This document shows, one piece after another, positions 17,012 to 25,459 of a stretch of DNA of 64,000 bases. The position numbers and the translations under genes were made by a program. The notes below the pieces were generated by a model. That model saw nothing but the letters and a program-made list of their open reading frames with translations. It made no database searches and was not told where the DNA came from. Position 1 is the stretch's first letter. Each line of letters opens with the position of its first letter. Location: assembly GCF_900142715.1 (NCBI RefSeq), contig NZ_FRBX01000008.1, positions 229,107 to 293,106 of the forward strand, given 5' to 3'. This stretch comes from Flavobacterium pectinovorum. GTDB lineage: Bacteria > Bacteroidota > Bacteroidia > Flavobacteriales > Flavobacteriaceae.

Positions 17012-20000
17012 ATGGATAAAAAAATATTCTCTTTTTTGTTTTCTACACGATTAATGGCCGTTCTTTTTTTAACATTTGCAATCGCAATGGGTGTTGGAAC
17101 TTTTATCGAAAGTAAATACAATACCGATACAGCCAGAATTTTAATTTACAATACCTGGTGGTTTGAAGCCATAATGGTTTTCTTCCTGATCAATTTCTTT
17201 GGAAACATCAAACGTTATCAATTATTAAAAAAAGAAAAGTGGGCAACTTTATTACTTCACATTGCTTTTATTTTTATTCTTTTAGGAGCTTTTATTACCC
17301 GTTATATTAGTTACGAAGGTATGATGCCAATTCGCGAAGGCGCTGCCGAAAACCAAATCTATTCTGATAAAACATTTATTACAATCCTTGCTGATGGTGA
17401 ATATAAAGGCGAAATGAAACGCAGGGTTTTTGAAAAAAGCCTTTTGTTATCGCCCGTTACCAATAATGATTTTAGTATTTCAGGAAAATTTGATGAAACT
17501 CCTTTTGAAGTGACTTTCGACAAATATATCATGGGCGCTAAAGAAACTATAAAACCAAGTGCAAACGGAACTTTATACCTTAAATTGGTAGAAGCAGGAG
17601 CAGGCGGACGTGAAGAACATTTCCTAAAAGAAGGTGAAGTTCAAAACATTCACAATGTTTTATTTGCTTTAAATAAACCAACAGATGGTGCCATAAATAT
17701 CAATACAACCGGCGAAAAATACACCATTCAAACACCTTTTGAAGGACGTTTTATGAGAATGGCTGATAAGTTTGAAGGTGATGTTACTAAAGATAATGTG
17801 CAGCCGTTAATGATGCGATCTTTATATAGTATTGGTGATATTAGAATCGTTTTTCCAGATCCTGCTGTTAGAGGAATCGTTGATTATGAATCTAATAACG
17901 ATTATAAAGCAAAATCTCATACCGATGCTTTAGTTGTAAAAGTAAAAGCAGATGGGGAGGAAAAAGAAGTGAGACTTTTAGGTTCTAAAGGTAGTATTGG
18001 TGAACCTCAAACAGTTAAAATAGGAAAAATTGAATACACTTTATTCTACGGAAGTAAAGCCTATGTTTTGCCATTTAAAGTAAAATTAAACGACTTTATA
18101 GCAACCAAATATCCTGGAACTGAGAAAAGTTATTCTTCTTTTGAAAGTAAAGTAACCGTTCAGGATTCTGCAGAAACTTTTGATGCTGATATTTATATGA
18201 ACCACGTTTTAGATCATAAAGGATACAGATTTTTTCAATCATCATTTGATCCGGATGAAAAAGGAACTGTATTGTCTGTAAACCATGATTTCTGGGGAAC
18301 TTCAATTACTTATTTTGGATATTTTATGTTGTTCTTTGGTTTGATGGCCATTATGTTTACCAAACATTCTCGTTTTGCAGATTTGAAACGCAAATTAGAA
18401 GCAGTGAAAAAGAAAAAAGAAAAACTAATTACCATTTTTGTTTTATTATTTAGTCTGAATGGCTTTGCGCAAGCGCCTCATGTTCATGAACATAATCATT
18501 CGCATAACGAAGATCCAAACGATCACGCCAATCACGTTACTGCTCCACCAAGTCAAAAACAAATAGATTCGTTATTGACAATATATAAAGCGCCGAAAGA
18601 ACATGCTGCAAAATTTGGGCGTTTGATTATTCAGGATGCTGGCGGTAGAATGAAACCTATCAATACTTTTTCATCTGAATTATTGAGAAAAGTGAGCCAG
18701 AGCGATACCTATAATGGAATGAATTCTGATCAGGTATTTTTGTCTATGACGCAATACGCCCAGGTTTGGATTCAGGTTCCTATTATTTACCTGAATACAA
18801 AAGATGATAGTATCCGTAAAATTATTGGTATTGACAGAAAAGCAAAATTAGCTCCGTTTGTAAAGTTTTTTGACGAAAACGGAAATTATAAACTTGCGCC
18901 TTATTTAGATGCTGCTTACAAAGCAGGAAATCCAAATAGTTTTGAGAAAGATTTTATCGAAGCTGATAAAAAAGTAAATTTAATGGAGTCGGCATTAAGC
19001 GGAAGTATTTTAAGAATATTTCCTATTCCGAATGACCCAAACAATAAATGGATCTCTTATTTAGAATTGAATAATGCAGGCTTAAAAGGAATGGATTCTA
19101 CGTATGTAAAACAAATTCTGCCAATGTATTTTAGTGCATTAAACAACGGTTCTATTACTAAAAACTTTGGTACTGCCGATCAGTTGGTTGAAAGTATTAA
19201 TGGTTTTCAGAAGAAATTTGGAAGTAAAGTACGCCCAAGCGAACAAAAAATTGACCTTGAAATCGCGTACAATACTTATAATATTTTGCCAAAAATGTTT
19301 TACTGGTATTCTCTTTCAGGAATCTTCATGTTGATTTTTACACTTTTCAGTATCTTTTTCGATAAAAAATGGTTACGAATCACTGTAAATGGTTTTCATA
19401 TATTAATTGGGTTAATTTTTGCACTTCACACAGTCGCATTAATTGCCCGTTGGTATATTTCGGGTCACGCACCGTGGAGTAATGCTTATGAAGCCATTGT
19501 GTATGTAGCTTGGTCAACAATGTTCTTTGGATTGGCTTTTGACAGAAAATCGAAACTTACTGTGGCATCTGCAGCGTTTGTGACGGCGATGATTTTCATG
19601 GCATCAAACGCCAACTGGATTGATCCGGAAATTGCCAATTTACAACCTGTTTTGAATTCATATTGGTTAATGATTCACGTTGCAGTTATTGTGGCAAGTT
19701 ACGGACCTACCGCACTTGGAATGATTTTAGGTTTTGTAGCCCTGATATTGATTTTCTTTACCAATGAGAAAAACAAAGCAAAAATGGAATTAAACATCAA
19801 AGAAATCACTTATATCAACGAAATGGCGTTAACTATTGGTTTGATTATGTTAACAATAGGAAACTTTCTTGGAGGACAATGGGCCAACGAAAGCTGGGGA
19901 CGTTACTGGGGATGGGATCCAAAAGAAACCTGGGCATTAATTTCAATCATGATTTATGCATTCGTAATTCACGCTCGTTTTGTACCATCGCTTCGTAGTA

Positions 20001-20227
20001 AATGGTTTTTCAACGTAATGAGTATGTACGCTTTTGTATCGATTTTATTTACGTATTATGGAGTAAATTTCCATTTGGTTGGTCTGCACTCTTACGCAAG
20101 CGGAGAAGCGCATTCACTAAGCTGGGTTTATTATTCACTAGGAACTATTTCCTTAATTGCACTTATAACATATCCAAAATACAATAAGTATTATAAAAAC
20201 AAAAAAGCTGTAAAAGCAAAAAAATAA
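17012..20227 (+). CDS. ccsBA: Cytochrome c biogenesis CcsBA (ResB-CcsA) fusion
   Basis: A 1071-residue inner-membrane fusion. Residues about 1-460 are the ResB/CcsB part (helices at 10-30, 45-65, 80-100, 410-430, with a large periplasmic domain). A second hydrophobic segment near 460-480 is followed by a His-rich linker (HVHEHNHSHNEDPNDHANH). The C-terminal half is CcsA with the tryptophan-rich haem motif WGRYWGWDPKETW near residue 960 and haem-ligand histidines in surrounding helices. System II moves haem across the membrane and attaches it to apocytochrome c. I chose ATG 17012 because the 29 codons upstream from TTG are non-family. Ends with its own terminator. Confidence 0.93.
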   Translation: MDKKIFSFLFSTRLMAVLFLTFAIAMGVGTFIESKYNTDTARILIYNTWWFEAIMVFFLINFFGNIKRYQLLKKEKWATLLLHIAFIFILLGAFITRYISYEGMMPIREGAAENQIYSDKTFITILADGEYKGEMKRRVFEKSLLLSPVTNNDFSISGKFDETPFEVTFDKYIMGAKETIKPSANGTLYLKLVEAGAGGREEHFLKEGEVQNIHNVLFALNKPTDGAININTTGEKYTIQTPFEGRFMRMADKFEGDVTKDNVQPLMMRSLYSIGDIRIVFPDPAVRGIVDYESNNDYKAKSHTDALVVKVKADGEEKEVRLLGSKGSIGEPQTVKIGKIEYTLFYGSKAYVLPFKVKLNDFIATKYPGTEKSYSSFESKVTVQDSAETFDADIYMNHVLDHKGYRFFQSSFDPDEKGTVLSVNHDFWGTSITYFGYFMLFFGLMAIMFTKHSRFADLKRKLEAVKKKKEKLITIFVLLFSLNGFAQAPHVHEHNHSHNEDPNDHANHVTAPPSQKQIDSLLTIYKAPKEHAAKFGRLIIQDAGGRMKPINTFSSELLRKVSQSDTYNGMNSDQVFLSMTQYAQVWIQVPIIYLNTKDDSIRKIIGIDRKAKLAPFVKFFDENGNYKLAPYLDAAYKAGNPNSFEKDFIEADKKVNLMESALSGSILRIFPIPNDPNNKWISYLELNNAGLKGMDSTYVKQILPMYFSALNNGSITKNFGTADQLVESINGFQKKFGSKVRPSEQKIDLEIAYNTYNILPKMFYWYSLSGIFMLIFTLFSIFFDKKWLRITVNGFHILIGLIFALHTVALIARWYISGHAPWSNAYEAIVYVAWSTMFFGLAFDRKSKLTVASAAFVTAMIFMASNANWIDPEIANLQPVLNSYWLMIHVAVIVASYGPTALGMILGFVALILIFFTNEKNKAKMELNIKEITYINEMALTIGLIMLTIGNFLGGQWANESWGRYWGWDPKETWALISIMIYAFVIHARFVPSLRSKWFFNVMSMYAFVSILFTYYGVNFHLVGLHSYASGEAHSLSWVYYSLGTISLIALITYPKYNKYYKNKKAVKAKK

Positions 20228-20260
20228 ATAATTTTAGAAAGCAAATTATTAATTCTTCTA

Positions 20261-20293
20261 AAAGGTTCAGCGTAAAGTTGAACCTTTTTTTTT
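20261..20293 (+). terminator. Terminator of ccsBA
   Basis: Stem AAAGGTTCA with TGAACCTTT, nine-base loop, then a run of nine or more T on the plus strand, 34 bases after the ccsBA stop. Confidence 0.85.
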
Positions 20294-20310
20294 GATCATT
20301 AGCAGAATTA

Positions 20311-20402
20311 GAAGCTGTTTCCTGCTGTCCACTGTATCTTTTATGGATCCCGAAGCCTCGGGACCACCATAAAATGATGCCGTTCCCATCAGGGCTAGGG
20401 CA
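20311..20402 (+). repeat. Structured intergenic element, copy A
   Basis: A GAAGCTGTTTCCTGCTGTCC start, an ATCTTTTATGG arm, a hairpin TCCCGA-AGCC-TCGGGA, a CCATAAAATGATGCC arm and a GGGCTAGGGCA end. The outer ATCTTTTATGG and CCATAAAA strands pair, giving a stem topped by the GC-rich hairpin. The same layout with a changed hairpin lies in the opposite orientation at 43948-44043. Copies of this look are frequent in Flavobacterium intergenic DNA from memory; whether it matches an Rfam family such as Flavo-1 is not checked. Confidence 0.65.
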
Positions 20403-20446
20403 CTTGGTTTCATTAGAGCATTCAAATAGTAATCATTTATAATTTC

Positions 20447-21181
20447 TTATTTCGGCAATTTCCCAATAATAGCAAGCACTATAATAATTAGGATAAAAAA
20501 AGTAACTAAAAAAATCAAGTGACTTAAAATCGTTAAAAAGAAAGCTCTTGTTCTTGACATTTTATTAAAAAACTGAATGTTTGTCCAAAATATCAATATA
20601 ATACCAAGAAGATAAGTCAAAGATGAAAACCTCTCAGCATGATGTATACTATTTAAATATAAAAGTATTGGAAATGTCAAAATTTGCACAGAAAGTCTTT
20701 GTGAAGCCTTAAAAGTGTTCAATACAAATAATTCGACAAAATTATAGCCTTGTTTTCTAAAAACAATATAAGTTCCAATAGTATAAATAGGAATTGTAGC
20801 AATCGTAACCCAGGCAAAATGAGTTGCCATCCACTCATTATAATCATTAAAATCAATCTCTAAATCTGTAGAAGCCTGAAATAAATTGATATGAAAATAA
20901 TGATACAAAAAACCATAAAGTGCTCCCAAAACTGCAACTAAAGACAAAGGTTTAAAATGTCTTATTCGTTTTCCTTCAATAAATTCCCGAATTGAATGCC
21001 CTGGTCTTATAAACAATTGTTTAATTGAATAAGGAATCCCATTATCAAAATGCAATAATCCGTGTTGAATATCATGCCATAAAAAATGTGCATTTATTCT
21101 GTGCGTATCCGCAGGTTGTCCGCAATTATTGCAGTAATGTCCTTTAAAAGTCTGATTGCAATTTTTACAGGTTATTTCCAT
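20447..21181 (-). CDS. DUF3667 zinc-ribbon membrane protein
   Basis: A 244-residue protein with an N-terminal zinc ribbon (CKNCNQ...CNNCGQPAD, four cysteines at residues 5, 8, 17, 20), then a conserved HFDNGIPYSIKQLFIRPGHSIREFIEGKR-type block (residues 49-75) that marks DUF3667, then four membrane helices. Function is unknown; the family is common in Bacteroidota and often near housekeeping genes. It is followed on the same strand by no other gene within 200 bases; the DoxX gene is 17 bases upstream, so they may be co-transcribed. Confidence 0.85.
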   Translation of the reverse strand: MEITCKNCNQTFKGHYCNNCGQPADTHRINAHFLWHDIQHGLLHFDNGIPYSIKQLFIRPGHSIREFIEGKRIRHFKPLSLVAVLGALYGFLYHYFHINLFQASTDLEIDFNDYNEWMATHFAWVTIATIPIYTIGTYIVFRKQGYNFVELFVLNTFKASQRLSVQILTFPILLYLNSIHHAERFSSLTYLLGIILIFWTNIQFFNKMSRTRAFFLTILSHLIFLVTFFILIIIVLAIIGKLPK

Positions 21182-21198
21182 ATTTTTAAACTTTTAAA

Positions 21199-21579
21199 TT
21201 ATTCAGATTTCTTAAAACCGTTTGGATACATAATGGCTAATAAAACAAAAATCAGCAAAAAGTTATATTCTACACCATTTCTCCCGGCTCCAACAACAAA
21301 CCAGCCTTCTTGAAAATGAACTAAAATTATGCCCATTATCAAAATGAAAATAGTAACAAAACCTGCAGGCTTAACATATTTGTTTAGTAGTAACAATATA
21401 GCAGCAATGATGTGCGAAATTTTTATTGACCATGCCAGAAAAACACCAAACGGTGCAAAACCAATCTGATTAAGATATAGATTTCCAAAATCGTTTATAC
21501 CATTATTAAAAATTCCAAAAACAGAGTGGGAGAGAAGTATGATTGCAGTTGCGATTCTTAAAAGTAAATTTCCGTTCAT
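21199..21579 (-). CDS. DoxX-like membrane protein
   Basis: A 126-residue protein of four membrane helices. The early pattern LLRIATAIILLSHSVFGIFN and the SIKISHIIAAILLLLN block suggest the DoxX/DoxD-like superfamily, whose members have been linked to quinol-dependent or respiratory functions, though most are uncharacterised. It lies 17 bases upstream of the DUF3667 gene on the same strand and downstream of a terminator that separates it from the sigma/anti-sigma operon. Confidence 0.7.
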   Translation of the reverse strand: MNGNLLLRIATAIILLSHSVFGIFNNGINDFGNLYLNQIGFAPFGVFLAWSIKISHIIAAILLLLNKYVKPAGFVTIFILIMGIILVHFQEGWFVVGAGRNGVEYNFLLIFVLLAIMYPNGFKKSE

Positions 21580-21617
21580 ATATTTGATTATTAGTCTTTT
21601 GAATTAAAAATAATAAA

Positions 21618-21651
21618 AAAACGCATATTAAAATAAATTAATATGCGTTTT
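21618..21651 (-). terminator. Terminator of the ECF sigma/anti-sigma operon
   Basis: Stem AAAACGCATATTA with TAATATGCGTTTT around an eight-base loop; A-rich DNA on the left gives the U-tract on the minus strand. It lies 34 bases past the anti-sigma stop codon. Confidence 0.8.
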
Positions 21652-21685
21652 AAGTTTTTGTTTTAAATTGTATTTTAAACTTTTC

Positions 21686-22462
21686 CTAAAGTATATAATT
21701 GTTCCATGTAGGTGTTGCACTTCCTCCGGCCGGCTCAAGTGTAATTCCAAAAGCTTCTGCCGAATCTGTTTGATCTACAGCAAAGATCTTTTGATCATTT
21801 TCTTCAAAATTATCCAGTAAACCAATACTTGTTGGTGTAAGAACCGGGCTTAATTTTAAAGACCAAACCTGATAAACCATGCCTTTTGTAGGTTTTGGTA
21901 AACCTGCAGCATCTATATAAGTCGTTTTGGTGTCTTTGTTCCAGTATACTTTGGCAAAAGAAGTTGGAGAAACGGTCTGACCGCCAAGTGTTACACCAGT
22001 GTTTTTGATATCTCTAACAATGGTTAGGTTTTTCTCCGTTTCTTTATTTTGCTGATCTAAATAAGCAAACTCTCTCTGAATTTTATTCTTTTCGTTACCA
22101 ACAGTTGCAATAGCTTCTTTGGTTTTTGTTAATTCTAAAGTTTGATATCCAAGCCCCAAAAGCATTAAAACTGCAGCAGCCCAGCCCACATATTGAGACC
22201 AGTTTGATGCTGGTTTCATATCGACTACTTTGCCATGTTTCAGCTCGAGGCGTGCTTTTATCTTTTCGAAATTAGCTACAGAATGAAAAGGTGAAAAACT
22301 CGATGATAAAGCTATAATAGCTCTTTCTATCTCAAGAATCTCCTGTTCAACCTCGGGATTTTTCTTTGCCATTTCGGCTATCTCCAGATTTTCTGTTTCG
22401 GTTAATAAACCGTAAACATAAAGTTCTAAAATTCCTGATTCTATATATTCTTGTGCTTCCAT
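21686..22462 (-). CDS. Anti-sigma factor, RskA type
   Basis: A 258-residue protein with an N-terminal cytoplasmic helical domain (about 1-95; ESGILELYVYGLLTETENLEIAEMAKKNPEV is the zinc-less anti-sigma start), a membrane helix at about 109-125, a coiled coil (130-170) and a C-terminal RskA-like domain with the FAKVYWNKDTKTTYIDAAGLP and MVYQVWSL motifs. It should hold the neighbouring sigma factor at the membrane and release it on a periplasmic signal. Its start overlaps the sigma stop by one base, so translation is coupled. Confidence 0.85.
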   Translation of the reverse strand: MEAQEYIESGILELYVYGLLTETENLEIAEMAKKNPEVEQEILEIERAIIALSSSFSPFHSVANFEKIKARLELKHGKVVDMKPASNWSQYVGWAAAVLMLLGLGYQTLELTKTKEAIATVGNEKNKIQREFAYLDQQNKETEKNLTIVRDIKNTGVTLGGQTVSPTSFAKVYWNKDTKTTYIDAAGLPKPTKGMVYQVWSLKLSPVLTPTSIGLLDNFEENDQKIFAVDQTDSAEAFGITLEPAGGSATPTWNNYIL

Positions 22463-22992
22463 TATATTTTTAAATAATTACGTAAATCGTTAATACAGTT
22501 TCTGTTTTGCGTTTTGATAGTCCCCAACGGAATTGCCAGTTCTTCTGACGCCTCTTGTTGTGTATATCCTTTAAAAAATAATAAGTCAATAATTTCAATA
22601 CACTTTGGTTTCAATTTTTTTACAAATTCCTGAATTCCAATGGTGTCAATTTTATTAGTGAGTTTATTACTGTCATCTAACAGATTTACGAAATTATCCG
22701 AAGAAAGGTTTTTTTGGCTATTATTAAAATTTTTAGATCTTAACTTATCTATGCTCGTATTACGAGCTATATTAAGGATCCAGGTATAAAAACGACCTTT
22801 ACTTTCGTTATACGAATCTATATTTTTCCAGATTTTTACAAAAACTTCCTGCAAAACATCTTCAGCTTCTTCACGGTTTTTTATGAGAACATTGATGACC
22901 GAAAACAAACTTTTAGAATACATATCATACAAATGGGTAAAAGCTCTTTCGTCTTTTTTGTAAATTAAAACTAATAATTCTTCTTGACTCAT
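22462..22992 (-). CDS. ECF-type RNA polymerase sigma-70 factor
   Basis: A 176-residue sigma factor with region 2 (AFTHLYDMYSKSLFSVI, then EEAEDVLQEVFVKIWKNID, residues 15-65, including the -10 recognition helix WILNIARNTSIDKLR) and region 4 (YTQQEASEELAIPLGTIKTQNR near 145-165). No region 3 or 1.1 is present, so it is the ECF (group 4) type. It controls an unknown regulon; neighbours include the divergent small ORF at 23332. Partner of the RskA-type anti-sigma factor. Confidence 0.93.
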   Translation of the reverse strand: MSQEELLVLIYKKDERAFTHLYDMYSKSLFSVINVLIKNREEAEDVLQEVFVKIWKNIDSYNESKGRFYTWILNIARNTSIDKLRSKNFNNSQKNLSSDNFVNLLDDSNKLTNKIDTIGIQEFVKKLKPKCIEIIDLLFFKGYTQQEASEELAIPLGTIKTQNRNCINDLRNYLKI

Positions 22993-23331
22993 ACATTTTG
23001 GTTTTTAAGCTTAAACAAAAAATTTAGGAAATATTTTATTACAATCAGATAAAGATAATTTATTTTTTTTATGAAAAAACATTTTTTTTAAATTGTTGTC
23101 AGGTCTTCAAAAATAAGGGGTTTACGAAAAATAATGTTTTTTTTTACTTTTTTTTTACTTTTTTTAAAACCAAAATTTAATCTCTTTCGTATATATAATT
23201 ATAAAAGTAAGTGAAATAATACATATTGAAAAAATAAAGATAAAAGCCGATTAAAAATTTGATTTATATAAGATTAGTATGAGCCTTTTAAGAGTATTAA
23301 AAAAGAAATTTAATAATCAAAAAAAAACATC
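22993..23331. promoter_or_regulatory. Divergent region of ECF sigma operon and small ORF
   Basis: A 339-base gap. It is very A+T-rich and includes long T-runs (23133-23165) and A-runs. Promoters for both directions must lie here but no clear -33/-7 pair is seen. The left half presumably carries the sigma operon promoter. No RNA gene or coding remnant is recognised. Confidence 0.4.
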
Positions 23332-23685
23332 ATGAGTAACATAAATAAATTAAAAATATTGATCATTGCCTTAACTAGTGTTTTGCAGTATTCAAATTCC
23401 ACAGATACTATTCTTCGCAAAGGTATTGTTAGACATAGTTCTTTAACAATACATCAAATAGAAAATTTAGAAAATAACAGTTCTTATAAGAAAGTTGTAA
23501 ATCAAGATTTATAAAATTTTATAGTTGATGCTACTCGGACTTCCAGACAGAAAATTTTCCTGAATTACAAAACGACCAGGAAAATAAGCCATGTAAAAAT
23601 TGTAAACACCAATCAGAAAGTATTTGGAAGTTTAACAATTCAGGAACAAAGAATTTTCATCATAACCGCAGTGCATCAGCTATAA
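23332..23685 (+). pseudogene. Small secreted-type ORF interrupted by an in-frame stop
   Basis: An ATG at 23332 opens a 60-codon frame beginning MSNINKLKILIIALTSVLQYSNS, a plausible signal peptide, and stopping at TAA 23512-23514. Directly after that stop the same frame stays open for 56 more codons to TAA at 23683-23685, so the segment reads as one roughly 117-codon frame with one internal stop. A good terminator follows at 23743. The location, divergent from an ECF sigma operon, is typical of a regulated target. I do not recognise the protein, and other frames are also open, so the pseudogene call is tentative. Confidence 0.35.
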
Positions 23686-23742
23686 TTTAAATAAAAAAGA
23701 TATATAAAATTAATTTCATGGTTTGATTTGTTTGTATGGGGA

Positions 23743-23781
23743 GAAGCCTAACGAGTGATTAACGTTAGGCTTCATTTTTTT
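23743..23781 (+). terminator. Terminator downstream of the interrupted ORF
   Basis: An 11-bp perfect stem (GAAGCCTAACG with CGTTAGGCTTC), nine-base loop, and a run of T on the plus strand. It implies a transcription unit ends here. Confidence 0.9.
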
Positions 23782-23866
23782 ATTTAACTTATGATTAAGA
23801 AAAAATATACTCGTAATATCTCTTTAAGAAACTGATTTTGACTAATTTTATAGAAAAATATACCAC

Positions 23867-24454
23867 ATGAAAAAAATACTTATAATGGCGTATGGTGCAC
23901 TACTTTTATTTAGTTGCCAAAACCAAGCGCAAACCAATAAAACGAAAACGCCTAAAACGGATAATGTCATGACAAAAGAAACTATTTATCAATTTAAAGT
24001 AGAAGATTTATCAGGAAATTCATTTGATTTTGCTTCTTTAAAAGGTAAAAAAGTAATGATTGTAAATACCGCTTCAAAGTGCGGATTAACGCTTCAATAC
24101 AAAGATCTTGAAGCAATTTACAAAGAATATAAAGACAAAGATTTTGTAATTGTAGGGTTTCCGGCAAACAATTTTGCATCTCAGGAACCAGGTACAAATG
24201 AAGAAATTGGTGCTTTTTGCCAACAAAATTATGGAGTAACTTTTCCGATGATGGACAAGGTTTCTGTAAAAGGAGATGATATGTGCGATGTATATAAATT
24301 CCTTACTCAGAAATCTAAAAATGGCTTACAGGATTCTGAAGTAGAATGGAATTTTCAAAAATATTTAATCAACGAAAAAGGTGAATTGGTTAAAGTTATT
24401 AAACCTAGAACTTTACCAACAGATCCTGAAGTTATAAACTGGATAAAAAGTTAA
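23867..24454 (+). CDS. Glutathione peroxidase family lipoprotein
   Basis: A 195-residue thiol peroxidase with an N-terminal lipobox-like signal (LLLFSCQNQ, acylated Cys at 17), so it is probably a lipoprotein facing the periplasm. The thioredoxin-like domain has the glutathione peroxidase motifs: NTASKCGLTLQY (peroxidatic Cys at about 67), FPANNFASQEPGTNEE (Gln), and VEWNFQKYLIN (Trp). These reduce peroxides using glutathione or, in bacteria, thioredoxin. The conserved NQF segment is varied to NNF. Stands alone with its own terminator. Confidence 0.9.
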   Translation: MKKILIMAYGALLLFSCQNQAQTNKTKTPKTDNVMTKETIYQFKVEDLSGNSFDFASLKGKKVMIVNTASKCGLTLQYKDLEAIYKEYKDKDFVIVGFPANNFASQEPGTNEEIGAFCQQNYGVTFPMMDKVSVKGDDMCDVYKFLTQKSKNGLQDSEVEWNFQKYLINEKGELVKVIKPRTLPTDPEVINWIKS

Positions 24455-24478
24455 TTAGTTAACTATCAAACCAAAAAG

Positions 24479-24518
24479 TCCGCAAATTTGAATTTCTCAA
24501 GTTTGTGGATTTTTTTTT
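24479..24518 (+). terminator. Terminator of glutathione peroxidase gene
   Basis: Stem TCCGCAAATTTGA paired with TCAAGTTTGTGGA (two G-U pairs), five-base loop, then nine T. It lies 25 bases after the stop codon. Confidence 0.85.
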
Positions 24519-24595
24519 ACGACAAAGTACGTCTTTGCGAGGAACGCGGCAATCTTATGTGCTGCATCTACAAAAGTTTATATTGGAGTGATATT

Positions 24596-24849
24596 GAACG
24601 CGGATGACACGGATTCGCAAGCGAAGACACGGATTATTGCGGATTTTTTTCTGGTAGAGTAAATAATGACAATAATATGTTGAAAAATGTTTTCAAAAGC
24701 GCGCTATTTTGACAAAAGAGAAATCATATAAATGAACATAAATTATGTCATTCTCTGGATGTGATTCTCTTTCGTAGAAATTTGAGAAACTATGAGAAAA
24801 ATCCGCGAACATCTGCGTCTTCGCTTGCGAATCCGCGTCATCCGCGTTC
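24596..24849. repeat. Long imperfect inverted repeat, GCGGAT family
   Basis: The left arm (24596-24650) begins GAACGCGGATGACACGGATT and continues with CGCAAGCGAAGAC; the right arm (24797-24849) is its near-perfect reverse complement, ending AATCCGCGTCATCCGCGTTC. The arms are about 53-55 bases and are separated by about 150 bases. An RNA from this region could form a very long hairpin. No ORF is found inside. Confidence 0.75.
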
Positions 24850-24878
24850 AAAATTACATTAGTAAAAAGCTTTGCGGT

Positions 24879-25376
24879 TTAAACTAATATCAACTGCATA
24901 AATACCAAGTCAAGCCAGTGACCAAATTTATAACCCACTTCACGAATCGTTCCCGTAGCTACAAAACCAAATTTTTCATGAAAAGCAATACTTCCGGCAT
25001 TATCGGCATCGATGGCGCCAATCATTACATGGTAGCCTTGTTCTTTTGCTAAACGAATTAATTCTGTCAGTAATTTAGAACCAATGCCTTTTCCTATCAC
25101 ATGATCTACAACATAAACAGAATGTTCAACAGTATATTGATAACCAATTTTTTCGCGAAACTGTCCGTAACTGCCAAAACCAACTACTTCGCCATCTAAA
25201 TCGGCCACAACAACAGGCAGGTTTTTAGCTTTTTTATCTTCAAACCATTTTGTTTGTACTTCAAGAGTCTGAATATCATAACTATAATTTGCTGTGGTAT
25301 GCAAAATAGAATGATTTACAATTTCAAGAATTTTTTCTAAATCTTTTGTTGTTGCGGGTCTAAGAGTTACGCTCAT
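24879..25376 (-). CDS. GNAT family N-acetyltransferase
   Basis: A 165-residue acetyltransferase of the GNAT fold. The acetyl-CoA motif VIGKGIGSKLLTELIRLAKEQG is visible around residues 93-113 and the N-terminal LRPATTKDLEKILEIVNHSI block matches phosphinothricin acetyltransferase-type (Pat) members. FGFVATGTIREVGYKFGHWLDLVFMQ resembles the end of that subfamily (positions about 135-160). The true substrate is unknown; annotation as PPT-acetyltransferase is often generic. It lies alone beside a dispersed repeat. Confidence 0.85.
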   Translation of the reverse strand: MSVTLRPATTKDLEKILEIVNHSILHTTANYSYDIQTLEVQTKWFEDKKAKNLPVVVADLDGEVVGFGSYGQFREKIGYQYTVEHSVYVVDHVIGKGIGSKLLTELIRLAKEQGYHVMIGAIDADNAGSIAFHEKFGFVATGTIREVGYKFGHWLDLVFMQLILV

Positions 25377-25403
25377 TAGTTTTTGGTTTTAAGTTTTTTT
25401 AAT

Positions 25404-25444
25404 CACGAATTTAATAATTAAATAATAATTCGTGAATTCGTGGC
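25404..25444. repeat. TTCGTGAATTCGTGGC dispersed repeat, copy 1
   Basis: The sequence CACGAATTTAA is followed 15 bases on by ATTCGTGAATTCGTGGC, forming an inverted repeat. Two longer copies lie at 39683-39740 and 41407-41465. Intergenic, between the GNAT and thioredoxin genes. Confidence 0.7.
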
Positions 25445-25459
25445 AAATATTCAGTTTGG

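Larger units (their letters stand above)
24455..24878. other. Gene-free region with inverted repeat
   Basis: A 424-base gap between convergent genes. It holds the terminator at 24479, a TTTGCGAGGAACGCGGCAATCT word of a kind seen in many bacteroidotal genomes (24535-24556), a long inverted repeat (24596-24849, listed separately) and no coding frame I trust. Confidence 0.6.

Noticed and set aside
23553..23660. Minus-strand short frame starting MAYFPGRF
   Set aside because: Only 27 codons, no promoter or homolog, and opposite to the interrupted plus-strand ORF and its terminator.
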